A stretch of 55,880 nt of DNA from Candidatus Gallimonas merdae (lineage in GTDB: Bacteria; Bacillota; Clostridia; Christensenellales; Borkfalkiaceae), in assembly GCA_904419525.1 (NCBI GenBank), contig CAJFRT010000012.1:1-55880 (forward strand), given 5' to 3'. The notes beneath the pieces were generated by a model, which ran no database searches, was not told the DNA's origin, and saw only the letters and a list, made by a program, of their open reading frames with translations. The stretch's first letter is position 1. Each line of letters starts with the position of its first letter. Both the position numbers and the translations under genes were made by a program. Shown here one piece after another: positions 49,174-55,880 of this stretch.

Positions 49174-49824
49174 ATGAATCTTCCCAATAAAATTACGCTG
49201 ACGCGCATTTTCATGATCCCCGTGTTTGTCCTGTTCTTCTATCTGGACGTGATGAACGGGTGGAATTACCTTGTGGCCGCGGTCATCTTTGTCCTGGCGG
49301 CGGCGACGGACGCGCTGGACGGCCACATTGCAAGGAGCCGTGGGCTTGTCACCAATCTCGGGAAATTTCTCGACCCCATTGCGGACAAGGTGCTCGTCTC
49401 CACGGCGTTCATTGTTCTTCTGACGCGCAGCGAAGTCTTTTCCGTGCCGTTTGCGCTGTTCTCCGGGGCAGCCATGGAGGGGGCCCTGTATGCGATGCCC
49501 GTTGCTGCGGGGATCTGTGTTGCCCTTATCCTCGCGCGCGAGCTCATCGTCAGCGGCTTCCGCATGGTCGCGGCCGAGCGCAGCCTTGTCATCGCGGCGG
49601 ACAAGCTCGGAAAGGTCAAGACGACCTGCCAGGACGCTTCCATCGCACTGCTGCTTGCAGGCATGGGCTTTCTGTCCTCTGCGGCGGGCCGGGTGATCGC
49701 CCTGATCGGGATCATTCTGTTTTTTGTCTGCACTGCCCTGACGGTCATTTCGGGCGTCAACTACATCGTGAAGAACAGGCAGGTATTTACCGAAGAAAAA
49801 GGGCCGGAGGAGGCGAAGGGGTGA
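49174..49824 (+). CDS. pgsA: CDP-diacylglycerol-glycerol-3-phosphate 3-phosphatidyltransferase
   Basis: Membrane enzyme making phosphatidylglycerol phosphate from CDP-diacylglycerol, the product of CdsA (2468). The 216-residue protein has the complete CDP-alcohol phosphotransferase motif: Asp46, Asp49-Gly50, Ala53-Arg54, Gly63, Asp67, Asp71 (DALDGHIARS ... GKFLDPIADK). Several membrane segments are evident. CGGAGA precedes the ATG. The stop overlaps the cinA GTG; pgsA-cinA-recA is a conserved Firmicute order. Confidence 0.95.
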   Translation: MNLPNKITLTRIFMIPVFVLFFYLDVMNGWNYLVAAVIFVLAAATDALDGHIARSRGLVTNLGKFLDPIADKVLVSTAFIVLLTRSEVFSVPFALFSGAAMEGALYAMPVAAGICVALILARELIVSGFRMVAAERSLVIAADKLGKVKTTCQDASIALLLAGMGFLSSAAGRVIALIGIILFFVCTALTVISGVNYIVKNRQVFTEEKGPEEAKG

Positions 49825-50900
49825 AGTACGCGGGCATTGTCCTTCGCAACACAAAAAACAGCCTTTCTGCAGTGGATTACGCGCCTGCGTTTGATGCGCT
49901 TCTTTCGGGCGGCGTCTTTACGGACGAGATCGTCCTGCTTGCCTATGATGCGCCGAGCAAAGTTTCGGCGGCGCTTCTGCGCCTGTCCACCGAATGCGAC
50001 GGCGTGTTTCTTGTCTGTGCGCCCGTGCTTCTTTCCTCCGCACGGGACGCCGTCAGTATTGCATGCGAGGAAAAATTTACCGAAGAATATCTGCTCGAGA
50101 CGGACGACTGCCTGTTTGCGGTGCTTCCCGAGGGTCCGCGCGGAGGCGAGATCGTAAGGACGGAGCTCGTCCCGCGCATCGATAAGCGCAGACATCGCAC
50201 GTATGCGCGCGTCGTGCTGCGCACCTGCACCGCGCCGCGCGAGAGTGTGCGGGCGGCTCTGAAAAAGGCGGACGAAGCGGGGGGCGGACGCCTTACGCTG
50301 CACGCGAACGACGAATCCGGGTGCGGACGCATCGAAGTGATCTACGACCAGGACACCCCCAAGATGACGGCGGACGAGGTCGTCCGCATTCTTGCAAGCG
50401 AACTCAAAGACTACACCTATGCGATGGAGGACGTCACCCTTGCCGAGCGGCTGGTGGCGGCGCTGAAACTCCATAAAATGCATGTTTCCACGGCGGAATC
50501 CTTTACGGCGGGCGGCGTGGGCCGCGCGATCGTGCAGGTTCCCGGTGCGAGCGCGGTCTTTTATGAGGGCATCAACGCGTATGACAACAAGGCGAAACAC
50601 GAGCGTCTGAATGTCAGCGAATATACGCTCATGAGCAAGGGCGCGGTGTCCGATGAGACGGCGTACGAAATGGCGGCGGGGCTTCTGAAAGAGGGGCACT
50701 GCGATCTCGCCATCGCCACGACGGGCATCGCCGGACCCGATGCGGACGGCACAAACAAGCCGGTGGGGCTGTGTTTCCTTGCCGTGGGGACAAAGGAGCG
50801 CGTCAGGGTGTTCCGCTTTCAGCTTCCGGGAGACAGGGAGACGGTGACCCGGACGGCCATCAATTACGCCCTGTTCCTGGCGTATAAAGAGATCTCTTAG
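49821..50900 (+). CDS. cinA: CinA-family protein with a divergent N-terminal domain
   Basis: 359 residues from a GTG at 49821 that overlaps the pgsA stop and has GGAGGCG upstream. The C-terminal third is a good nicotinamide-nucleotide amidohydrolase (PncC) domain: [57 protein letters not shown]. The middle (about 150-230) fits the CinA KH-like domain. The N-terminal part has the right size for the MoaB-like domain but lacks its hallmark TTGGLGPTxDD and the usual opening GTELLLG. So NMN deamidation is likely kept, while the pyrophosphatase function is doubtful. The same frame is open far upstream inside pgsA, which is not coding. Confidence 0.88.
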   Translation: MKYAGIVLRNTKNSLSAVDYAPAFDALLSGGVFTDEIVLLAYDAPSKVSAALLRLSTECDGVFLVCAPVLLSSARDAVSIACEEKFTEEYLLETDDCLFAVLPEGPRGGEIVRTELVPRIDKRRHRTYARVVLRTCTAPRESVRAALKKADEAGGGRLTLHANDESGCGRIEVIYDQDTPKMTADEVVRILASELKDYTYAMEDVTLAERLVAALKLHKMHVSTAESFTAGGVGRAIVQVPGASAVFYEGINAYDNKAKHERLNVSEYTLMSKGAVSDETAYEMAAGLLKEGHCDLAIATTGIAGPDADGTNKPVGLCFLAVGTKERVRVFRFQLPGDRETVTRTAINYALFLAYKEIS

Positions 50901-50964
50901 CGGGCGTTTCCCGCCGGCGGCGCAATCCGCAGATCATACCGAAAAAAATCAAGGAGACAGATAC

Positions 50965-51990
50965 ATGAACGAAGAAAAACGCAAGGCGTTGGACGCCGTG
51001 CTTGCACAGATCGAAAAGGCGTACGGCAAGGGCGCGATCATGAAACTCGGACAGGACGCGGGCAATACCGATATCGAGGTCATTCCCACGGGCTGTCTTT
51101 CGCTCGATCTTGCTCTGGGCATCGGCGGGCTTCCCCGCGGCAGAATGGTGGAAATTTACGGCCCCGAGTCCTCGGGCAAGACGACGGTCGCATTGCATGC
51201 GGTCGCCGAAGCGCAGAAGCTCGGCGGCGTTGCGGCGTTTGTGGACGCGGAGCATGCGCTTGACCCCGTGTATGCCAAAAAACTGGGCGTCGATCTGGAT
51301 AACCTGTACGTCTCTCAGCCGGACACGGGCGAACAGGCGCTCGACATCGTGGATGCGCTCGTGCGCTCTTCGGCCGTGGACATCATCGTGGTGGACTCCG
51401 TCGCCGCCCTCACGCCCAAGGCGGAGATCGAGGGGGACATGGGAGATTCCCACGTCGGCCTGCAGGCGCGCCTCATGTCGCAGGCCCTGAGAAAGCTCAC
51501 CGCGATCGTCAACAAGAGCAAGACGTGCGTCGTCTTTATCAACCAGCTCCGCGAAAAAGTGGGCGTCATGTTCGGCAACCCGGAGGTCACGCCGGGCGGC
51601 AAGGCGCTGAAGTTCTACGCCTCCGTGCGCATCGATATCCGCAAGACGGATATCCTCAAGGATACGGACGGCGCGGCGGGCAACCGCACGCGGGCGAAGG
51701 TCGTCAAAAACAAACTCGCGCCCCCCTTCCGTCAGGCGGAGTTCGACATCATGTACGGGGAGGGCGTCTCGCAGGAGGGGTGCCTCATCGACCTGGGCGT
51801 CCAGTACGACATCATCAAAAAGAGCGGCGCGTGGTTCAGTTACAATGACCAGAAAGTGGCGAACGGCCGCGAAAAAATGCGCCAGTTCCTGAAGGACAAT
51901 CCCGAGCTCTCCAAGGAGATCGAGGAGAAGATCCGCGCCGCGGCAAAGGGCGCGCCCGTCGACGAAGTGGCGGGCGGGGAAGAAGCGTAA
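50965..51990 (+). CDS. recA: recombinase RecA
   Basis: Strand-exchange ATPase for recombination and SOS signalling, 341 residues. Motifs are Walker [10 protein letters not shown] (66-74), the DAEHALDP block, [20 protein letters not shown] (Walker B and loop L1), [20 protein letters not shown] (loop L2 region) and the C-terminal acidic tail. AAGGAGA precedes the ATG. No LexA box of the CGAACATATGTTCG type is seen in the 64-base gap behind cinA, so SOS control, if any, would act further upstream. Confidence 0.98.
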   Translation: MNEEKRKALDAVLAQIEKAYGKGAIMKLGQDAGNTDIEVIPTGCLSLDLALGIGGLPRGRMVEIYGPESSGKTTVALHAVAEAQKLGGVAAFVDAEHALDPVYAKKLGVDLDNLYVSQPDTGEQALDIVDALVRSSAVDIIVVDSVAALTPKAEIEGDMGDSHVGLQARLMSQALRKLTAIVNKSKTCVVFINQLREKVGVMFGNPEVTPGGKALKFYASVRIDIRKTDILKDTDGAAGNRTRAKVVKNKLAPPFRQAEFDIMYGEGVSQEGCLIDLGVQYDIIKKSGAWFSYNDQKVANGREKMRQFLKDNPELSKEIEEKIRAAAKGAPVDEVAGGEEA

Positions 51991-51993
51991 CCC

Positions 51994-53919
51994 ATGAAAT
52001 ACGGATTTTTACGGGCGGCGGCGGCAAGTCCCGCCCTGCGCATCGCCGACCCTGCCTATAACGCCGCGCGCATCATCGAAGTCATCGAAGTGCAGGCCGG
52101 GGCGGGCACGGAGCTCCTCGTCTTTCCCGAGCTCTCGCTCTCCGGCTATACCTGCGGCGACCTTTTCCTGCAAAAAACGCTCACGGACGGCTGTCTGAAA
52201 GCGCTGCTGCAGATCGCGGAGGCAACCGCCGGAAAGAAAATGCTCGTCTTTGTGGGGCTGCCCGTCGTCTGCGAGGGAAAACTCTACAACTGCGCCGCCG
52301 GCATTGCAAACGGGAAAGTGGAGGGCATCGTTCCCAAGACGTATCTTCCCAACTACAATGAATTTTACGAGGAACGGCACTTTTCAAGCGGGTTCGGGGG
52401 GGAGGCCTACGTCCGCTTCCCCGACGGCAGTTTTGCGCCCATGTCCGTCAACTTTCTGTTCACGGCGCAGGGTTTCGAGGAACTGACGGTCGCCTGCGAG
52501 ATCTGCGAGGACGTCTGGGTCGCCGATCCTCCCTCCACGCGCCATGCGCAGCGGGGGGCGGCGGTCATCGTCAACCTTTCCGCCAGCAACGAGACGATCG
52601 GGAAGCGGGAATACCGCAAGACGCTGCTTTCGTCCCAGTCGGGCAGAAACGTATGCGCTTATGTGTATGCCGACGCGGGCATGTACGAGAGCACTTCGGA
52701 CATGGTATTCGCGGGCAACAGCATGATCTATGAAAACGGCACGCTGCTCGCCGAGAGTGCGCCCTTCTCCGGCGAGGTCTGCGAGGCGGAGCTGGACGTG
52801 GACTTCCTGCTTGCCGAGCGTCGGCGGCTGAACACCTTCAAAACCAGTTATGAACGCGGGTCGGAGGGGAGTTATTTCTGGACAAAGGCCGATTTCTGGA
52901 CGGAGGAACTGCCCGCGCTGCGCTTGTTTTCGCCCACGCCCTTTGTTCCCGAAGAGGAGGGAGCGAGGAGCGAGCGCGCCGAGCTCATTCTCAATATGCA
53001 GGCGCACGCGCTCGCCGGGCGGCTTTCGCGCGCGAACGCCGGAACGGCGGTCATCGGCATTTCCGGCGGGCTGGATTCCACGCTTGCCCTGCTTGTGACG
53101 GCCCGCGCGTTCGATCTGCTGAAAAAGGACCGTTCGGGCATTTATGCCTATACCATGCCCGGATTCGGCACGACGGGAAAGACGAAAAACAATTCCCTTG
53201 CACTCATGAAGGAGATGGGGGTCACCTCCCGCACGGTGCGCATTTCCGATACCGTTCTCCGGCATTTCAGGGATATCGGGCACGATCCCGCCGTCATGAA
53301 TGCCGCCTATGAAAATGCGCAGGCGCGCTACCGTACCATGATCCTGATGGACGTTGCCAACGAAACGGGCGGACTTGTCGTCGGGACGGGGGATCTTTCG
53401 GAGCTTGCCCTCGGCTGGTGCACCTATAACGGCGACCATATGAGCATGTACGCGGTGAATTCCTCGGTGCCCAAGACGCTCGTCAGGCATCTTGTAAGGG
53501 CGGAGGCCGCCCGCCTGGGCGGGCGGCTCGCACGCATTCTCGAAAGCATTCTTGCGACGGAGATCTCGCCCGAACTGCTTCCCCCCGATGCGTCGGGAAA
53601 TATCGCACAGAAGACGGAGGATATCATCGGTCCTTACGAACTGCATGATTTCTATCTCTACCATTTTCTGCGCCGCGGCGACCGTCCTGCCAGGACGCTC
53701 TTTCTGGCCGAGCGCGCCTTTGCGGGGAAATATGACAGGGCAACGCTGAAAAAGTGGCTGGTGAATTTTTACCGCCGGTTCTTTTCGCAGCAGTTCAAGC
53801 GCAACTGCGTGCCGGACGGCGTCAAGGTGGGTTCGGTATCCCTTTCGCCGCGTGCGGACTGGCGCATGCCCTCCGATGCCTCTGCGTCCCTCTGGCTGGA
53901 AGAGGCGGAAAATCTGTAA
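51994..53919 (+). CDS. nadE: glutamine-dependent NAD+ synthetase
   Basis: Two-domain enzyme completing NAD+ synthesis from deamido-NAD with glutamine as nitrogen donor, 641 residues. The N-terminal nitrilase-fold glutaminase (about 1-290) has Glu46 in [17 protein letters not shown], Lys in [16 protein letters not shown], and Cys171 in ACEICEDVW. The synthetase domain has the P-loop [10 protein letters not shown] (about 353-362), [15 protein letters not shown], and [20 protein letters not shown]. It starts four bases after the recA stop. CinA next door also acts in pyridine nucleotide recycling, which gives the pair a common theme. Confidence 0.96.
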   Translation: MKYGFLRAAAASPALRIADPAYNAARIIEVIEVQAGAGTELLVFPELSLSGYTCGDLFLQKTLTDGCLKALLQIAEATAGKKMLVFVGLPVVCEGKLYNCAAGIANGKVEGIVPKTYLPNYNEFYEERHFSSGFGGEAYVRFPDGSFAPMSVNFLFTAQGFEELTVACEICEDVWVADPPSTRHAQRGAAVIVNLSASNETIGKREYRKTLLSSQSGRNVCAYVYADAGMYESTSDMVFAGNSMIYENGTLLAESAPFSGEVCEAELDVDFLLAERRRLNTFKTSYERGSEGSYFWTKADFWTEELPALRLFSPTPFVPEEEGARSERAELILNMQAHALAGRLSRANAGTAVIGISGGLDSTLALLVTARAFDLLKKDRSGIYAYTMPGFGTTGKTKNNSLALMKEMGVTSRTVRISDTVLRHFRDIGHDPAVMNAAYENAQARYRTMILMDVANETGGLVVGTGDLSELALGWCTYNGDHMSMYAVNSSVPKTLVRHLVRAEAARLGGRLARILESILATEISPELLPPDASGNIAQKTEDIIGPYELHDFYLYHFLRRGDRPARTLFLAERAFAGKYDRATLKKWLVNFYRRFFSQQFKRNCVPDGVKVGSVSLSPRADWRMPSDASASLWLEEAENL

Positions 53920-53930
53920 ATCGTCGGAAA

Positions 53931-53960
53931 AGACGGGCCCGACCGCGGCCCGTCTTTTTT
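53931..53960 (+). terminator. nadE terminator
   Basis: AGACGGGCC/GGCCCGTCT (53931-53939 with 53947-53955) and a T-run. Confidence 0.87.
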
Positions 53961-54009
53961 CGTGCAAGGGGCGTATGCAAGAATTTTTCGGCGATTTTCC
54001 GTCAAGCGA

Positions 54010-54038
54010 TTGACAGCCGATACAAGATATTGTATAAT
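54010..54038 (+). promoter_or_regulatory. rny promoter
   Basis: Consensus TTGACA (54010-54015), 17-bp spacer, TATAAT (54033-54038). Confidence 0.9.
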
Positions 54039-54113
54039 AAATCCGACAATGTCGTATTCTGCCCGCTGTCGGGCGTTTGTGATAAAGTCAAATTCATCTT
54101 TCAGGGAGGCTGT

Positions 54114-55730
54114 ATGAACCATTTCGGCAGCCTGCTCCTTGCAATGGAAACCGGTCTTGCGGTCGTGCTTATTGTTGCCGCCCTTGTTGTGGGCGCGGCT
54201 GCCGCTGTGTTTGTTACCCGGTATATCCTGAATAAGCGTGCCAGAAAGAAGTCGGAACAAAAGCTCGACGAAACGAGCAGACGCGTGGAGGAGATGCTCT
54301 CCGAGGCGCGCGCTCAAAGCAAGCAGCTCAAAAAGGAAGCCATTTTAGAAGCCAAGGAACAGGAGTTAAAGAGAAGAAACGATTTTGAACAGGAGATGAA
54401 GGAGAAGCGCGCCGAACAGCAGCGCACGGAAGCCAGACTCTCCAAACAGGAGGACCTCTTAGAGCGCAAGGAGGCGGAACTGGGCAAGAAGAGCGAAGCC
54501 CTCGACGCGCAGAAGGAGAACCTCAGCAAGCGGCTCGATGAAGTCGCCAAGAAGCAGGAAGTTCTCTCCCATCAGCATGAGCTCATGGTGCAGGAGCTTG
54601 AGCGCGTCGCTCAGCTCACCAAGGAAGAGGCAAAAAAGCTGCTGACCGACGAGATCCTGGAGGAGACCCGCCACGACGTTGCCGTGCAGGTCAGAAACCT
54701 GGAACAGCAGGCCAAGGACGAGGCGGAGCTCAACGCCAAGAACATCATCACGCTTGCCATTCAGCGGTGCGCCGCGGATCATGCGTCCGAAGTGACGGTG
54801 TCCGTCGTTCCGCTTCCCAATGACGATATGAAGGCGCGTATCATCGGCAGAGAGGGCCGCAATATCCGTGCGATCGAGAATGCCACGGGGATCGAGCTCA
54901 TCATCGACGATACGCCGGAAGTCGTCATTCTCTCGGGGTTTGACCCCGTCCGGCGCGAAGTCGCGCGCCTCACGCTCGAGCGGCTCATCGCCGACGGCCG
55001 CATTCATCCCGCCCGCATCGAAGAGACGGTGGAAAAGGTCACCAAGGAGCTCGATCAGCAGATCAAGGCGGCGGGCGAAAACGCCATGTTCGAGGTCGGG
55101 ATCTTCGGGCTTCACCCCGAACTGATCAAGCTCATCGGCCGGCTCAAATTCCGCACCAGCTACGGACAGAACGTCTATAAGCACTCCATCGAGGTCGCCA
55201 ACCTTGCCGGGCTCATGGCGCAGGAACTGGGCCTTGACGTGAACTTTGCAAAACGCGCGGGACTTCTGCACGATATCGGCAAGGCGGTCGACCACGAGCA
55301 GGAGGGAACGCACATTCAGATCGGCGCCGACCTTGCCAAGAAGTACAAGGAAAACGCGATGATCGTCAATGCGATCATGGCGCATCACGGCGACGTGGAG
55401 CCCAAGACGATCGAGGCCGTTCTCGTGCAGGCGGCGGACGCCATTTCGGGGGCGCGCCCCGGCGCAAGAAGGGAGACGGGTTCCAATTACGTCAAGCGGC
55501 TTGAAAAGCTGGAAGAGATCGCGGCGGGCTTTGCGGGCGTGGAAAAGAGCTATGCCATTCAGGCGGGCAGAGAGGTGCGCGTCATCGTCAAGCCCGAACA
55601 GGTGGACGACGCCAAGGCAATGTTCCTTGCAAAGGATATCGCCAAAAAGATCGAGGCGGAGCTGGAATATCCCGGCCAGATCAAAGTCAACGTCATTCGC
55701 GAATTCCGCAGCGTGGAATATGCGAAATAA
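54114..55730 (+). CDS. rny: ribonuclease Y
   Basis: Membrane-anchored endoribonuclease that starts mRNA decay in Firmicutes. The 538-residue product has an N-terminal membrane helix (about 14-40), a long charged coiled coil (about 45-210), a KH RNA-binding domain ([20 protein letters not shown]), and an HD domain with [28 protein letters not shown] and [16 protein letters not shown] lies before the ATG at 54114; the frame extends upstream through the promoter but is not coding there. recA-rny adjacency is common, here with nadE between them. Confidence 0.97.
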   Translation: MNHFGSLLLAMETGLAVVLIVAALVVGAAAAVFVTRYILNKRARKKSEQKLDETSRRVEEMLSEARAQSKQLKKEAILEAKEQELKRRNDFEQEMKEKRAEQQRTEARLSKQEDLLERKEAELGKKSEALDAQKENLSKRLDEVAKKQEVLSHQHELMVQELERVAQLTKEEAKKLLTDEILEETRHDVAVQVRNLEQQAKDEAELNAKNIITLAIQRCAADHASEVTVSVVPLPNDDMKARIIGREGRNIRAIENATGIELIIDDTPEVVILSGFDPVRREVARLTLERLIADGRIHPARIEETVEKVTKELDQQIKAAGENAMFEVGIFGLHPELIKLIGRLKFRTSYGQNVYKHSIEVANLAGLMAQELGLDVNFAKRAGLLHDIGKAVDHEQEGTHIQIGADLAKKYKENAMIVNAIMAHHGDVEPKTIEAVLVQAADAISGARPGARRETGSNYVKRLEKLEEIAAGFAGVEKSYAIQAGREVRVIVKPEQVDDAKAMFLAKDIAKKIEAELEYPGQIKVNVIREFRSVEYAK

Positions 55731-55746
55731 TGCATCGGAACAAGGA

Positions 55747-55775
55747 AACGCAGGGAAAATTCCCTGCGTTTTTTA
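55747..55775 (+). terminator. rny terminator
   Basis: AACGCAGGGA/TCCCTGCGTT (55747-55756 with 55761-55770), loop AAAT, then T-run. Confidence 0.9.
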
Positions 55776-55880
55776 TGTGGAGGTGAATTATACTATTAAG
55801 TGCAACAGTGTGGAGAAAAAAAGGAGTTCATACAAATCTGTGGTAAAATAGAGTTGCGAAACAAAATTTACACAAAGGAG
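55776..55880 (+). promoter_or_regulatory. leader region of the next, unseen gene
   Basis: The AT-rich end of the window closes with AAAGGAG, a likely ribosome binding site, so a gene should start within 15 bases beyond the edge. TAAAAT at about 55843 may be a -10 box. AGGAGTT about 20 bases upstream of it loosely recalls a sigma-H -35, which would suit spoVS, often found after rny; this is speculative. Confidence 0.35.

Noticed and set aside
50901..50964. LexA box ahead of recA
   Set aside because: No match to the Gram-positive CGAAC-N4-GTTCG pattern in the gap.
53754..54113. N-terminal extension of the rny frame
   Set aside because: It runs through the end of nadE, a terminator and a consensus promoter.

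Overview
The window reads as a moderately high-GC chromosome segment from an uncultured-type member of the Bacillota (class Clostridia). The evidence is Spo0A, a FtsK/SpoIIIE translocase, RNase Y, type III glutamine synthetase, an RqcP-like S4 protein, AGGAGG-type ribosome binding sites and many TTGACA-17-TATAAT promoters. The gene set and codon use would fit a Christensenellales-like gut lineage, but that placement is inference. Almost every gene is housekeeping; no rRNA, tRNA, CRISPR array, prophage or intact insertion sequence was seen.

Layout. 1-6100: end of an unknown gene, then pyrH-frr-uppS-cdsA-dxr-rseP (pyrimidine, ribosome recycling, isoprenoid, phospholipid and site-2 protease genes). 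6110-7600: a TPP-riboswitch-controlled thiamine transporter with an extra membrane domain. 7637-14191: a YfbR-type nucleotidase, a nitroreductase, an ABC exporter, a 4'-phosphopantetheinyl transferase, a C_GCAxxG_C_C protein, a glutamate-kinase-like enzyme, a lipoprotein and AsnA. 14328-26079: a Dda/RecD-like helicase, a FlaR-type NTPase, aspS, glnA type III, dut-trmB-alcohol dehydrogenase, a membrane glycosyltransferase and an ABC-2 transporter. 26179-29694 (minus strand): an operon of S4/RqcP, fused ispDF, a NERD protein and radA. 30000-38363: rpoB-rpoC, both enlarged, from their own promoter and not behind rplJL. 38519-42853: a lipoprotein, an ECF sigma factor fused in one reading frame to an RsgI-like membrane anti-sigma module, an SdpR/ArsR autorepressor and an ion-transporter-superfamily permease. 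43143-55730: a Spo0A whose receiver has lost its phosphorylation site, a structured inverted-repeat element, then ftsK/spoIIIE-rimO-pgsA-cinA-recA-nadE and rny.

How they work together. dxr, ispDF and uppS belong to one route from the MEP pathway to undecaprenyl carrier; cdsA and pgsA supply phosphatidylglycerol. Regulation visible in the sequence includes a transcription-terminating TPP riboswitch, intrinsic terminators at most operon ends, palindromic operators at the SdpR-like gene, and several promoters whose -10 box lies only about 6 nt from the start codon (probable leaderless mRNAs). The most unusual items are the one-polypeptide sigma/anti-sigma protein with an internal ribosome binding site at the old gene junction, the Asp-less Spo0A, and the 283-bp inverted-repeat element between spo0A and ftsK.
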